In this document: piece by piece, positions 37,327 to 49,885 of the stretch
Layout of the letters: the number at the start of each line of letters is the position of its first letter
How positions within the stretch are numbered: position 1 is the first letter of the stretch
From: Liriodendron chinense
Lineage: Eukaryota; Streptophyta; Magnoliopsida; Magnoliales; Magnoliaceae
Assembly: GCA_003013855.2 (NCBI GenBank)
Contig: ML058507.1
Coordinates: 434,001 to 498,000 of the forward strand
Length of the DNA: 64,000 nt
Direction of reading: 5' to 3'
Made by a program: the position numbers and the translations under genes
The notes under the pieces: model-generated
Database searches by the model: none
Told to the model about the DNA's origin: nothing
What the model saw: the letters and a program-made list of their open reading frames with translations, nothing else

Positions 37327-38312
37327 CTTTGATACTCTGACAGAGTGTGACAGATGATACGCAGGCACTTAAAATTTAATTAGAAATTGCATGTCACATA
37401 CAAGTAGGTCAAGTTAAACTTTCCAAGTCATTGTTACCAGTTTAGATGTATCATGTAACAAGAATTAGGTTTATTTAATGATATGACTATCAGATTGGTG
37501 GACATTTATTGGACCGTTGAAATTGAATAATATCCAATGCCTCTATTTCCACAAACAAGATTCCACCAACCAGAAGATTGCTGGACGCGGATTAGTTGGC
37601 GTTGCCAAGACCACCCCCAGCGGTAGCGTATTGATGTGTTGGGTGCTGTGGGGCCTAACGTGATGTATGTGTTTTATATCCACGCGGTCCATCCTTTTTT
37701 CCAGCTCATTTTAGGCCATGAAACCAAAAATGAAACAGATCTGAAGCTCAAGTGGACCACACCACAGAAAATATTTGGGATAATGATACCCACAGTTGAA
37801 ACCTTTCTAGGGACCACTTTTAACGTTTGTTTTCCATCCAACCTGTTTATAACGTCACTCAGACCTGGACGAAGGGAAACCACAAATATCAGCCTGATCC
37901 AAAGCTTTTGTGGCCCCAAAGAAGTCTTTTACGGTGGTCATTCAATCACCACCGTTTTCCTGTGGTGTGATCCACTTCAGCTTACGATCTTCTTAGTTTT
38001 CGGGTTCATGCCCTGAAATGAGGGAGGGAAACGGATGGACGGTGTGGATGTAAAAGACTATACATCACGTTGGCCCATAACGCCCAACACATCCACAGTA
38101 CTACCACCGCTGGGGGTGGTGTCTGCAACACCACCTGATCCGCGTCCAGGATTGCTCAAGCAATCTGACATTAGGACATTGAATTTGAGAAAGTGGGTCC
38201 CACAAGTTGGTTGGATTTGAATTAATATACACCATGTGTACAATTTATGAGTGCCTGCGTTTCAAGGTTGTAATCTGACCGAGTATCATAAACTTCTCCA
38301 TAGTTCGAAGTT
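37327..38312. mobile_element. MITE family C, split by a family A insertion
   Basis: The left end TTGATACTCTGACAGAGTGT and GATACGCAGGCACT match, inverted, AGTGCCTGCGTTTCAAGG and GACCGAGTATCATAA near 38250-38312. With the inner insertion removed, the two halves read on in the same order as the family C copy at 6359-6690 (GGACCGTTGA.AT... then CTCAAGCAATC). Confidence 0.75.
37583..38147. mobile_element. MITE family A nested in family C
   Basis: The ends GGACGCGGAT and ATCCGCGTCC are perfect inverses. TIR similarity extends for about 90 bp (CACCCCCAGCGGTA against the complement of TACCACCGCTGGGGGTG). The flanks are AAGATTGCT (37574-37582) and AGGATTGCT (38148-38156), a 9-bp duplication with one mismatch, as in Mutator-like elements. 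565 bp with no transposase. Confidence 0.82.
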
Positions 38313-38329
38313 AGTTTTACGTGTATGCA

Positions 38330-38343
38330 TGCATGCATGCATC
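38330..38343. repeat. (ATGC)n tract
   Basis: About four ATGC/GCAT repeats, self-complementary. Confidence 0.7.
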
Positions 38344-38716
38344 TGTATATATAGCCATATACATGTACGTATGTACTTATGACTTTCATGAGCATGCAAT
38401 TTCCGGGAGATTTTCAGATGTTGATGCTTTTCTCATGATGATAGTGGAAAAATCTTGCTGAAAATAAAATATAAAAAATAATACAATAAATGATCTTAAA
38501 ATTTCAAAATTTATAGATTGAAAATTATTTGTTTTAAAATTAGAATAAAATTTGAGTTTAAAAAGTATAAAATCGCAAAAATTTAAAATTTGCCTAAAAT
38601 TTGAAAATCTCCTGATACATATCTATAATATCATTTAATTTGATAAATTTCCTATGAAAATATTGTGAGATTTAAAAAATTTCACAGTATTTTTAGTTGC
38701 GTGTGGCCATTAAATG

Positions 38717-38866
38717 ATTCGAGAGAACTCATAAGCAAGTGCTTCTCCCACCTCTTACTCCCATCCCAGCCGGCGTCATGAGATGGGCCTAATTCGAGAG
38801 AACTCATAAGCAAGTGCTTCTCCCACCTCTTACTCCCATCCAAGCGAGCGTCATGAGATGGGCCTT
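38717..38866 (+). repeat. 75-bp tandem duplication
   Basis: Two adjacent copies with period 75 (TTCGAGAGAACTCATAAGC starts at 38718 and 38793), differing mainly at CCCAGCCGGC against CCAAGCGAGC. Confidence 0.9.
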
Positions 38867-39699
38867 AGCTCGCACTTGTGTGTGCTTTCAGATGCTGAGA
38901 ATGCTATTGGTTGGGCTCTAGCGCTAAAAATCTCATGTACAGATATATATGAATGTATATAAACATGTGCACATACAATTATCTATCAACTTATTTTGAT
39001 TATGGCACACCCATGGAATTGATATATACACCCATCCTATTTGATAGATACACCCTTTCCTTTCTACTTTTGGTAATAAAATGACACAAACTTTGTACCA
39101 TTTTGATGCTAATAATATTTTCCTCTCATATTCATAGCAGGAGCATGATCATCGATGACCATGTGTGCCAAACATCGACGGATTTACAAATGGTCCAATC
39201 CGCCCACAATCATTTTTCGAACTTTTGATCAAATCTCATGAGAAGACAAATAGGCACAGGAAATCCAATGGCCCACATCAATCTCCGACCCACCCTATTT
39301 CTTCGAGCTACAAAAGAAGGATCTAGGAAGTGGGCCATGTTAATATCTTACTATTTGATACAATTTCATGTGGGGCACAAAGAAGATTTGTACTTAAGGA
39401 GATGTTGAAAAAAAGAAAAAAGAAATGATGAAAGATATATACATAGGAGTGTAGTGTTTTCTCATGGGATTTCAGATTATGTATGTGTGAGAGAAAAAAA
39501 AGAAAAAAGAAAAAAAAAAAAGGGCTAAATAGGTTTGCTTACAATAGGTGCATTGTTGCAGGATGTGTAGCAACTATAGCGGTTGGATATGGGACCTGTT
39601 CATTGATCCAAACCGTTAATCTGGAGAGATACCCAACCAACGGTGGCCGCCTAAAAAATCTTCGACATTGAAAGATCCTAAGGGTCCGTTTGGATAAGG
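38867..39699. other. intergenic, nothing recognised
   Basis: Holds an A/G-rich run at 39490-39523. No coding domain is seen. Confidence 0.5.
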
Positions 39700-39912
39700 G
39701 ATCCTGCAAGATCACAATTTTGGTGGGCCTATGCCCTCCAAGTAGGATTCGTCGGGCTAAAGCAGCTCTTTCCTCCTCATAAATACAATTAGCAATCTTT
39801 TTTAATTTTTTAAAGCTTCTTTATTTGCATTTATGCATAGGAAAGCACTACTTTAGTACAACGAATCCTATGTGGAGGGCATGGGCCCATCTAATCCCAA
39901 TTTTGCAGGATC
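39700..39912. mobile_element. MITE with about 52-bp inverted ends
   Basis: GATCCTGCAAGATCACAATT at the left and the complement AATTTTGCAGGATC at the right. Further in, TGCCCTCCAAGTAGGATTCG is inverse to CGAATCCTATGTGGAGGGCA. The interior is AT-rich and non-coding. Confidence 0.75.
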
Positions 39913-40607
39913 GACGGTTATGGAAATGATCAAACGGTTGAAATACTCCAATCTGAGGCCTTTTTTTTTTTTTTGGGTATGTTCTATCAACGGTAAGGAC
40001 ATCATTAAATGGAATGGATCGTTGAAGCATGACCCCAAATCCAATGGTAAAGGTCCTGACCTATCCTACAACAACAATTGGGGACTATTGTAGCATACCT
40101 TAGAAGGTGGTGGCTGCTTTTCATTTATTAGTAGTTGTAAATGAAATTATTAAAATGTAGAAAGGATAAAGAAAGCCAAGAAAAGAAAGTTTCAAATCTT
40201 TCTTTTTTGTGTACATATATTTTTTTTCTTTTGTCAATGGACATGTTTGGATAGACAATTTGCAAGTTGATCAATGGATACATGACAAAGTAGAGTAGTT
40301 GGACGCCTATATTTAAATGGATACAGTAAGGATGTGGCTAAAACCAATAACAATTTCTCAAAGACAAGAAGATTATATAATATGGACCTGTCTTCCCAAT
40401 AGAAAATGAGAAATGGTAGGAGGGGCACATGCTGATGTGGCGTCTTTACAGCAGGATCTGGTATGCTCATCATGTGGGACTCTCCATGAGCATGCCCAGG
40501 CCAGGAATCAAGATCGCTAACTGATGGGGTGGTTAATATGTGTACATTTAACATGGAGTATTTGTACATCTTTTTATATACATATGAACATGGAGTATTT
40601 GTACATC

Positions 40608-40654
<47 letters not shown>

Positions 40655-40980
40655 TCCATCTGACAAGCGGAAGCGATGGTAGCTTCACTTGAAAAGTTAC
40701 GTGGTCTGTGAATGCATGTAAAGAAATTGGAATTGCTTCTTCATTCCCTCCTCGCTAGAGGTGAATTAGCAATTCCTATGGAAGAATCATTCAAATTAGT
40801 CTTGGAACCTTTTTTTCTCCATAGGAAGTGAATGATACCACCCATATTTATTAATATAGAAAAAGAAAAATGATACAACCTAACCGTAAGAAACTAAAAC
40901 AACACTGAGTCAAGAGAATAATCATCTGACTCTATTTAAAGCAAAGACCATTTCTTTCAAAGAAAAAACAAAAGATAACT
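39913..40980. other. intergenic with a microsatellite
   Basis: A 37-bp direct duplication (ACATGGAGTATTTGTACATC at 40551 and 40588) runs into a (TA)n tract at 40611-40652. Otherwise nothing recognised. Confidence 0.55.
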
Positions 40981-41538
40981 TGTCAAACAACCACTTTCTC
41001 TAAAAGCTTAAGCCATTAGAGGATGCCGTATCAATGTATATCAAAGGACGCTAACACTCTCTTGCATGTGGGGTGGAACCCGCACAGGAACATATTGGAC
41101 AAGGGTGGAGGGACACTTATACTATAAATAGGCTAGGCATGATTTTTCGATCCCCAGGTCAGACTTGATTTTCCTTGGCCCCATGGGAGAATATATTATT
41201 GAGGCATATTTATTTCTCTCAGAATTTGAAGACGGGACCTTCCACTCTGATATCATTTCGAACAACCACTTTCTCTAAAAGCTCGTGCTTGCTCATGGTA
41301 ATGGAGACAATGGTTGTGATCGATACCCAAACGGCATTGGCCTCTGGTGACGGACAATCGTTATTGAAGATACATAGGAGTTTAGGCAGAAGTGCGATGG
41401 TGCTGCGAACGGGAGGTGCAACTCATGGCCGGCACCCAAATAAGAAAAAAGCTATGATGCCAAGTCAAATCACCACTTTATGTTAAAGCTCAAGCTGTTA
41501 TAGGATGACATATCAATGTATATCAAGGGACTCTAACA
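40981..41538 (-). mobile_element. TRIM-like LTR cluster, degraded
   Basis: Three related pieces: 40981-41056 (TGTCAAACAACCACTTTC ... CTAACA), a partial copy at about 41259-41284, and 41463-41538. The shared words are ACCACTTT, TATCAATGTATATCAA and CTAACA. Next to the partial copy the minus strand reads TGATATCAGAGTGG, close to the initiator-Met PBS TGGTATCAGAG. Short LTRs plus a PBS in a few hundred bases suggest a TRIM, but the boundaries are unclear. Confidence 0.45.
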
Positions 41539-42849
41539 CAACTTTATCCAATATCGAAGCTCTTGATTTTGTATAAAGAAATGGTCGCACTAGGTCACAA
41601 GTGTCATAATTGGCCAATGCTTCTCCAACCTGATTGCTTTATCAAGAGATAATTAAGGATAACCAATATCAAGACTTTGCCTGAGAAACATGACATAATA
41701 TGGAGTTTTGCTAAGGCCACGCGCGTACAAGTCAGCTAATGCATGCACATGACATCATAGATGCCGGTATAACTGGACGTAGCAATAGACCAGGTTTGAG
41801 CTGAGTTGGAGTTAGACCAAGCCTACTCATCTACTAAATGGGCAAATAATTCTTGCCCAAACTCAGTCAATGACCCATCACCATGAAAATCTCGCTCTTT
41901 TTTTTTTTCTTCTTTATTATTATTATTATTATTATTTTTTATGTTATATAGACATGTATGTAACTATTAAGAGTTACACATAATACAAATATTCTACCAT
42001 TTTCTCAAGTGCAGGTTTTTCTATTCAAAGAGAATTTGGTCCAGATCCTAAATAAAGAACCTACAAGCCTGACTATGGAATAGGAAAAGACTTTGGGTTA
42101 TATCGTCTAATCTTGATTTTTCATATTTAAATATAACTAATGTATCTACTTTATAAATGATTTCTCCACAATAGCTATTACTATATTATATGAAAGGGAC
42201 AGTTGCAAAATTGCCCATGCTAACCTGACCCCACCTGGTCCAATCAATTTCAGTGTAAATACGTCATACACAACTAGACCGACCTAACCCACCGCAACAC
42301 AATTCAAGTTTTTAAGAAGAGTCTGGATCTTCTACTTGCTACAAACATGAATTTTCTGTTTGTTGTAATGTGATTGGGCCACATCATCACCTATTGCATT
42401 TAAATTTAATGCAGCAGTGCTAACAATGTCAGTGATGATGTGGACCAATCACAATGCACGAGAAAACAGAAAATTCCTATTTGTGGCAAGCAAACAATCC
42501 AGATTCTTTTAGGAATGGAATATGATACTAAGGCTATACACAACCTCACCCAATTAGTGAACACAAGCTTAAATATAAAATCCTTTCAACTGGTTTTTTT
42601 TTGTTTTTTTTTTTTTTGTTTTGAGTTTTGGGTGGGTTAGGTCATCTAATCTAACCCATTGGTAACATATATGGGGAGGTTGGGTCGGGGAGGGTTCAAT
42701 CCAAGCCCAAACCTAACCCATTGGTAACTTAGGTTGAGCCGGTTCACTCCAAGCCCGGTCCCGTGGTCCAATCTAAGCCATCCATCACATATATACCACT
42801 GTATAGATTTTCTATCCCGAGAATCAAGTGGGTCCCACTTCACCAGAAA
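41539..42849. other. intergenic, nothing recognised
   Basis: Includes (ATT)n at about 41915-41936 and a T-rich run near 42594-42618. AACCTAACCCATTGGTAAC is duplicated near 42650 and 42710. No gene is seen. Confidence 0.5.
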
Positions 42850-43235
42850 CCCTGTGGGTCCACTGTGATGTCTGTGTTATATCCACTCCATCTATTGATT
42901 GCGCCAGCTCATGTTACAGCTTGATCACAAAAATCAATCACAAAACTCAGGTGGGCCAAACCATAGGAAACAGTGGGGATTGAACACCCTCCATTGAAAC
43001 CGTCCTTGGGTTGATATTTTTTTGTTTTCCCTTCTTCTCAGTGGGATTGTCGTATAAACGGGTTGGATGGCATACAAACATCAAGGTAGGCCCATAAAAG
43101 GTTTCAACGGTGGTCATCCCATCTACTTGAGTTTTTGATCTACTTCATTTTGTAGCTCATGTCTCAACATGAAACTGATAGATGGAGTGGATATCATAAT
43201 CAACACCGTGATGGGCCCCACAAGGTTAGATGGGC
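42850..43235. mobile_element. MITE family A copy
   Basis: TGTGGGTCCACTGTGATGTC at the left is inverse to ACACCGTGATGGGCCCCACA at the right. Between are CTCAGGTGGGCCAAACCA, CATTGAAACCG and GGTTTCAACGGTGG. Confidence 0.65.
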
Positions 43236-43514
43236 TCCCTCTTGGAGTCCACTTCACTAGCATCGTGTGGGCCTGTTGTATGCGTTTTCAGCTGCTTTCT
43301 TTTCTTGGGAAGGGGCAAAGAATACAAGTTTGTTTTAAACCGTCCAATTACGGAGGTCCTCTCGGATTGTCAAGATCGTCTGATAAATGCGATTTTCATC
43401 GTGTTCATCATCCAGTTTGAGGTATGGACGGTCTAGATTGATGGACATGCATTCCATGTCTACGGTGGATACGTTGACTAAAACCGTCATGGCTCTGTTT
43501 GGCTGATTTCAGTA

Positions 43515-44052
43515 GGAAGCGGATTGCGTACTGAGTAACTCCGCACGCTAGCCTGCGGAGTAAACTCTGTGGGGCCCACAGTGATTTACAGATTTTATCC
43601 ACTCCGTCCATTCATCTTAACAGAAAATTTTAGGTATGGTGCCAAAAAATGAAGCATATAAAAATCTAAAGTGGACCACACCACAAGAAATGTGTGAACT
43701 GAATATCTACCATTGAAAAATTCTCGGAGGACACAGAAGTTTTGGATCAAGCTTATATTTGTGTTTTCCCTTCATCCATATCCATGTGATCTTATGAACA
43801 GGTTGGATGACAAATAAACATCACTGTAGGGCCTGGGAAGGTTTCAACGGTGGAAATCATTATTCCCACTATTTCCCGTGGCATGGTCCACTTGAGATTT
43901 GGATATGCTTAAATTTTGGGCTAAACCACTAAAAATGAGCTGGAAAAATATATGGATGGAATAGATAAAGCACATACATTTTAGGTGGGCCCAACTAAGT
44001 TTACTTCGCACGATAAGAGCGTGTCAAGCAACTCCACATGCAATCCGATTCC
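43515..44052. mobile_element. MITE family A with perfect 9-bp target duplication
   Basis: Element ends GGAAGCGGATTGCG and the complement of TGCAATCCGATTCC. The flanks are ATTTCAGTA at 43506-43514 and 44053-44061, an exact 9-bp duplication. This fixes family A as Mutator-type. The interior runs CTGTGGGGCCCACAGTGAT, AAAGTGGACCACACCACAAG, TTTTGGATCAAGC, ATGGTCCACTTGAG. No transposase. Confidence 0.88.
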
Positions 44053-44297
44053 ATTTCAGTAGGGGACAGGCCTGGCTAAATTCTACACAACCTGCCAACC
44101 CGCAGGAAGAAAATTAGTGCTTGGTTTTGCCCTTACCGTGTAAGGTCACTAACGGGTCAGACCATCAATGTCCGTTAAAATAACAGGTCGGGTCAATGTT
44201 TCACCTGTTAAATTCATTTAACCCTTGAGGGACGGTATTTTGGTAATTATTTTTAGTATGGTGAGAAAGTCCTAAGAAGCTAAGACAGCCAATAAAA

Positions 44298-44338
<41 letters not shown>
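44298..44338. repeat. (CT)n(CA)n compound microsatellite
   Basis: A CT run followed directly by an AC run. Confidence 0.95.
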
Positions 44339-44931
44339 TTAGGAGTTTTCTCCATCTTTCTACCCACAGCCCCACACGGCCACACTCCAAAATCTCTTGT
44401 CGAATCGAGCCCCTTTCTCATCTCTCTGCCCACAAAAGCATGTCCGTTTATTTAACGGGTTAAATAAGTCAGGTTACGGATTACCCATTAAATTAATGAA
44501 TGGGTTTAGGTGTCTAGATTTTGACCAACTAACGATCGAGTTTGGATGAGGGCATTTTTGACATGGCACGTGTACAACACGACACCAACACGGTTCAACA
44601 CGACCGTTGCCAGGCCTACCAGGGGTATTAGCCAATGCTCTCGGGCCCAAAAATTGTACAATGCCCTTTGGGTTTTCATTTGGTACAAGTGGGCCCCATT
44701 TCTCAATGATCCAAACCGTCCATCTTATAGCATGTACCAAAAGTTCAAGATGGAAAAATTATAAATCTTTGTATGGGTGGACCACAAAGAAGGAAAAAAA
44801 TATACCATCGTTTCCCATCTAACTCAATAAAATGCCCACTATTCTATGGCTAGGATCTTCCAGTCTAAGGGATTTTAGGTGCATGAACCATCCACAATGA
44901 GTCCCATCATATGAACATTTTTGGACGATCC

Positions 44932-45590
44932 ACTTCTAAGGTGGGTTTCGCCCAAGCTAATGGATAGCTGGCTGAGCTCAGGCTAGAAATGTGGCCTGGT
45001 TACGTAAATGGGCTGGGCTTCAGTTGAACCCTATTCAACCCAACCCAACAAATCATTATGGATTGGTGACTCGACTGAGTCAACTCGGTCCTGATTTAGC
45101 CCGATCTAGTTCGGTACCACAAATCATCACCGTAAGATCTTCGTCTCGGCCTGATTCATGAACAGCCCAGACAGTCTGAGTCCCTGAGTTGGAAAACCAG
45201 GTTTATTAATGGACTGGGCTAGATTCAGTTATTAACATGAGTTGGGTCAACTGACCCAACCCACTTCTAAGGCAGGTTTAGCCCAAGCTAATGGATATAT
45301 AGCTGACTGATCTCAGGCTAGAAATGCGGTCCAGTTACGTAAATGGGCTGGGCTCGAACCGTAACCCAACCCAACAAATCATGACGGATTGCTGATTCGT
45401 CTGAGTTGACTCGGACCCGATCTAGTCCGATCCAGTTGGGTACCACAAGTCACCAGTGTAATATCCCCGTCTCGGCCTGATTCAAGAACAGAAGAGTCAC
45501 TGAGTTGGAAAACCAGGTTTATTAATGGGCTGGGCTAGATTCCCTTATTTAACATGAGTTGGGTCCTGCCTGGTCAGGCTAACCTGGTTA
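44932..45590 (+). repeat. 331-bp tandem duplication
   Basis: Two successive copies, period 331, start at ACTTCTAAGG (44932) and ACTTCTAAGG (45263). Both carry CCCAAGCTAATGGATA, TCAGGCTAGAAATG, AAATGGGCTGGGCT, CGTCTCGGCCTGATTCA and GAGTTGGAAAACCAGG. Rich in YCAACCCAACCC words; origin unknown. Confidence 0.85.
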
Positions 45591-46443
45591 CAATTAAACG
45601 GGCCGGATCAGGATTGGGGCCCAAGGTTTTCAGTTTGTAGAAGCTGGACTGTGATCCAAGCAGTTGATATTATCGGCCCAATTTTGGATGGTCCATGAAC
45701 AGAAGAATCCTAACCATTAATGGGCGGCCAGGCCATTTAGAAAGAAAATGCAGCAGCAATTCACACATCCAAACTAGAAAAAAGACTTATCCAAGCCAGA
45801 AATCTTCCGATCTGTGATCACTGCACAGTGGACCCTGTTTGTGAGGCTCATCATATCAACGGCCTGGATCACTTAACCATGGCCCCCCACTTGTACCAAC
45901 TGAAAAACTAGGTACTGCATAATCTTTACGCCTGTGCATTGTATAAATATAATACCTCCTCATATAGTATCTGGTGAGGTCAGATGGTTGCCTGCACATC
46001 TGTAGTATCTTTATTGTACACAGTTGTCTAAGATGATCGGAACCATTAATCTGGTGGGCCACCGCATCCGCTGGCCATAGCCCGAAAATTGCTGGTAATA
46101 GGTGTTGGTTCCAAATTCATTCACGTCAATGCTAATATTAGTTTAATTCGAACTGAACGCTTTTGACCTCATGTGCTGAGTAGATTGAGAAATTGGATTC
46201 AAGAGAACCAAGTCATCTATCCAACTGTCGATTATGAAAAATTAGGGATAAGTGAGGGAGAGGGTTTGACCTTCAAATGAGTTATTTTTTCCTTGAGCAA
46301 AAACTTTCAATTAAGTAGGTAACAGCTCACTTAGCTCAACAGTAACTCTCACTTAGCTCAACAATAACTCAACATATTATTAAAAGAAATACTTTGGTCG
46401 GTAGCCAATGAAACAATAAATACTAGCGACGGTATTTGGCTAG
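45591..46443. other. intergenic, nothing recognised
   Basis: No gene. The right end approaches the gypsy LTR. Confidence 0.5.
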
Positions 46444-46901
46444 TGTGGACCCTCGCCATTTCGCGCCCCCCACACGACGTTCTCGTCCCTTTCCCTTTCG
46501 GGAAAAAAAAGGAGAGGAGGATGCGTGAGTGCGAATCGCCGTTTGTGCCATTGGCTTGCCTCGTTCTCGAAGGCTTTGTTTGGTTGTCGTGTTTAAACTG
46601 GATGTGTTTAAATGAGTTTATATAAGACCAGAGTCGCCACTAGCCAGTTATTTCGAATCTACAGTCGGCTAGACCCCGTAGAAACGTTAGAGAAGGGGAT
46701 CCAAAGATTCATTCCTCTAAAATGACTCCTTTTGATCTGCGGTCAGAGATTCGAGGTAAGGGATCACGGTTACAGGGTGGGAAGAGGTTAAGCACCCCAC
46801 ACACTGCCCGTACCGAAGTATGGTCTCTACTTCACAAAATCGAACTAATACTTGAAAGTCTGTTTTAATCCTCGTATATTCTCATAGATGACATGATGCA
46901 T

Positions 46902-47186
46902 GAATGCAGGTCTGAACAGTAAGAGTTTTTGATGGGCAGGTTCCAACAACGGGCAAGCCCAGAGCATACGCTCGAACTGACAGGTGCTTAATATAAGACG
47001 TATGCAGTGTGTTTGAATAATCAAGGTGCTTTATAGTGAAGCATGAATGCAGGTCTGAACAGTAAGAGTTTCTGATGGGCAGGTTCCAACAACGGGCAAG
47101 CCCAGAGCATACGCTCGAACTGACAGGTGCTTAATATAAGACGTATGCAGTGTGTTTGAATAATCAAGGTGCTTGCAGTGAAGCAG
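46902..47186 (-). repeat. 143-bp tandem duplication in the LTR
   Basis: Two nearly identical copies, period 143 (TGAATGCAGGTCTGAACAGT at 46901 and 47044), in R or U5 of the LTR. Very few differences, so the duplication is young relative to the rest. Confidence 0.92.
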
Positions 47187-47481
47187 GGGGGTTGGAAGAA
47201 AAGTAAATGTTGCACCTACGCTAGATGCAAATGAGATGATGCTGAAAAAAAAGTAGCTGGATGGACGGAGGTGTCGCAAGGGTTGGCTTCGAGTGGCTGG
47301 ATCAAGACTTGGATGGCTTGGGAGACTTGGACCTGTGGTCAGGCTGGGCTGGATCAGGGCTAGGATCTCTTCACTCGGGCTCTCCTTGGTGGAGGAATGG
47401 GCTAAGGGGTAGAGGAGAACCCAGACGGACGGGTCGCTGGACTGGGCGGATTGCTGTGTTGAAATGAGAAGGGGAGGGGGG

Positions 47482-47489
47482 TATTTATA
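47482..47489 (-). promoter_or_regulatory. Tat LTR TATA box
   Basis: The minus strand reads TATAAATA followed by CCCCCCTCCCCTTCTCATTT, a classic plant promoter core. It would start the genomic RNA of the element leftward from the equivalent 5' LTR. Confidence 0.7.
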
Positions 47490-47604
47490 GCAGCGGGCAA
47501 TGGCAGATTGTGTAAATATTTTTGGGCGGCCCGCTGTAGGCCGCCCGTACGGTCACTCCTCGATTTCCAGCGAGGTACGGTCGTTCCCTCGGGGCTGATG
47601 TTTG

Positions 47605-47765
47605 GCTCGGTGGGTCGACTCGGTGAGTTGACTCAGCGGGTCGACTCGGTGATTTGACTCGGTGGGTTGACTCGACGGGTTGACTCGGTGTTTTGACTCG
47701 ACGAGTTAACTCAGTGGGTTGACTCGGCGGGTTAACTCAGCGGGTTGACTCACTGAGTTTGACTT
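47605..47765 (-). repeat. minisatellite of 14-16 bp units
   Basis: About ten units of the type GACTCGGYGGGTT/GACTCAGCGGGTT directly upstream (on the minus strand) of the LTR TATA box. Such U3 repeats often act as enhancers in LTRs; here this is inference. Confidence 0.88.
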
Positions 47766-48049
47766 TTTTAGGATTTTTTGACTGGCTTTTCTTATGGGTG
47801 GTTTTTCAGGCTGATGTTTAGGACTGGGTTGACTGGGTTCAGCCTTGAGTTGGGCTATGGATTGGGGCTTACAAGGATGAGTTTGGCTGAGTTTGGACTT
47901 GGGGTTTGGGGGAATGGTCTTCCATTCATACAGCTATCTCTACCAACAGTGTAGCCGAAGTGGGGTGTCTACAGATGCCCCTCTTTGGCAGAGGTTGCGT
48001 GCAACCGAATGCCAAAGCGAGTGGACACCCCACTTCTGACCCGGTCATT

Positions 48050-48955
48050 CATAGATCATGGTCTGAAATCTTTGCTTGCCTTTGTATCTGTGCCAGTTGA
48101 TCGTCTGGAACTCGATCACTCGCACATACCGCGGGAGTTTGGAGAAAACGTTGCGATTGTCCCTGCATGCGCTGCAACCTGGGTACCCAATCGCAACCCT
48201 TCCATTCCCGATCGGTACTAACATCGGAAAGGTACAGCAGAGCCTCTGCGTCGCTAGTCTTACGAGGTTGCTGACCCTGAGACTGTTTGTGTGATGTTTG
48301 ATGTTTTCCCAGATCACTCCAGGACTACTTGTTTCGCTTGACTGTCAAAGTGGTTAGACACCCTGCATCAGATAGTCTTACGGGATTCTACTACGCCGAC
48401 TTGGACTCAGTTAAAGTACTTCAGGCATCCACGCCTAGGTATGTGCGGGTGGACTCTTTCCACCCGATCTGCTGGTTTTGATGCTTGGTTTGCAATTCAT
48501 TCTTTCCTTGATTGTGGTCTGGAATCTTTGTTATCCTTTGTATCTGAGTCAGTTGATTGTCTGAAAATTGATAGCTCGCACATACCGTGGGAGTTTGGAG
48601 AAAACGTTGCGATTGTCCCTGCAGTTTGCTGCAACCTGGGTACCCAATCGCAACCCTTCCATTCCCGATCGGTACTAACATCGGAAAGGTACAGCAGAGC
48701 CTCTGCGTCGCTAGTCTTACGAGGATACTGACCCTGAGACTGATTGTGTGATGTTTGATGTTTTCCCAGATCACTCAAGGAGTACTTGTTTCGCTTGACT
48801 GTCAAAGTGGTTAGATGCCCTGCGTCAGATAGTCTTACGGGATTCTACTACGCCGACTTGGACTCAGTCAAGGTACTTCAGGCATCCACGCCTAGGTATG
48901 TGTGGGTGAACTCTTTCCACCCAATCAGCTGATTTTGATACTTGGGTTACAATTC
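48050..48955 (-). repeat. 456-bp tandem duplication in the LTR
   Basis: GGAGAAAACGTTGCGATTG occurs at 48141 and 48597. Copies extend from TTCATAGATCATGGTCTG to about 48955 and share CGATCGGTACTAACATCGG and CTACTACGCCGACTTGGAC. Confidence 0.9.
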
Positions 48956-49885
48956 ATCGTTTTTACCTGTTCAAATGGTTTTTTTGACCGAGCCTTTTGG
49001 CTTTCATCTTTTCGTATCTTGGCATGTGGTACGACTGCACTGATACTGGAGTTCAGTTCGACCGTACTTGAGTGCATTGGATCCGATGGTCTCTGGGGAA
49101 ACCGCGAGGTATCGGATCTTATTTGATTTTTGCGTTGGCTCCTACCCAGAGATATGGAAGATCTCCTGGTGTTTTGGAGGCAGAACGCTCTACTGAGAAA
49201 ATATTTTTGGGTTTTTGAAAAGATACCAACTCTGGGGAGTGATACTCCGTGGGGTTTTTATTTGCAAATAGAAATATTTTTTGTCTTTTGAAATGAAAAT
49301 CGGGTCTGCACGTGCCTCCACTAGGGATGCCTGTTGGGTTTTTGGATAACCGACTTTTATTTTGAAAGCAGGTAAACATGATGATTGATGCAATGGATGC
49401 TGATGCATGGAGATGCATGATAAATGCATGGCTTAGCTCATTCTCTTTCAGTTTGATGATTTTGCGTTTGCTGAAGATGTAGAGAATTTTGAGCTTATTG
49501 CTTCCAAGGTTGTGCTTCCCTGAGGTTTTTTCCTTTTTTATACGGGTGTTTGGTCAGCGGGTTGGTCAAGATCCCGACCCGTGGTCGATCAGGTCCATCG
49601 TCCCAAGATGTTGTTTCTTTGCTAATGAGAATGTACGAGGATGTTATCTAACCTCAAGATGTTCTGGTCATAAATGCTATTGAGACGGTGCTCAGTCGCC
49701 AGTTTTGGTCAAGATTCCAATTTGTGGGCGATTGGATCCGTCATCCCAAATTGTGAAGTGAGTGGAGTTCAAGACTCCTGAAGTGTAGTGTTGGGGATAG
49801 TGCCAATTTTTGTGATTTTTGTGAATATGTGATCCGAATCTCTATCTGAGTGGTCAGGATAGAGATCGGTTATTGAAAGTGAGGA

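Noticed and set aside
38717..38866. miRNA precursor
   Set aside because: The two copies are direct, not inverted, so no hairpin forms.
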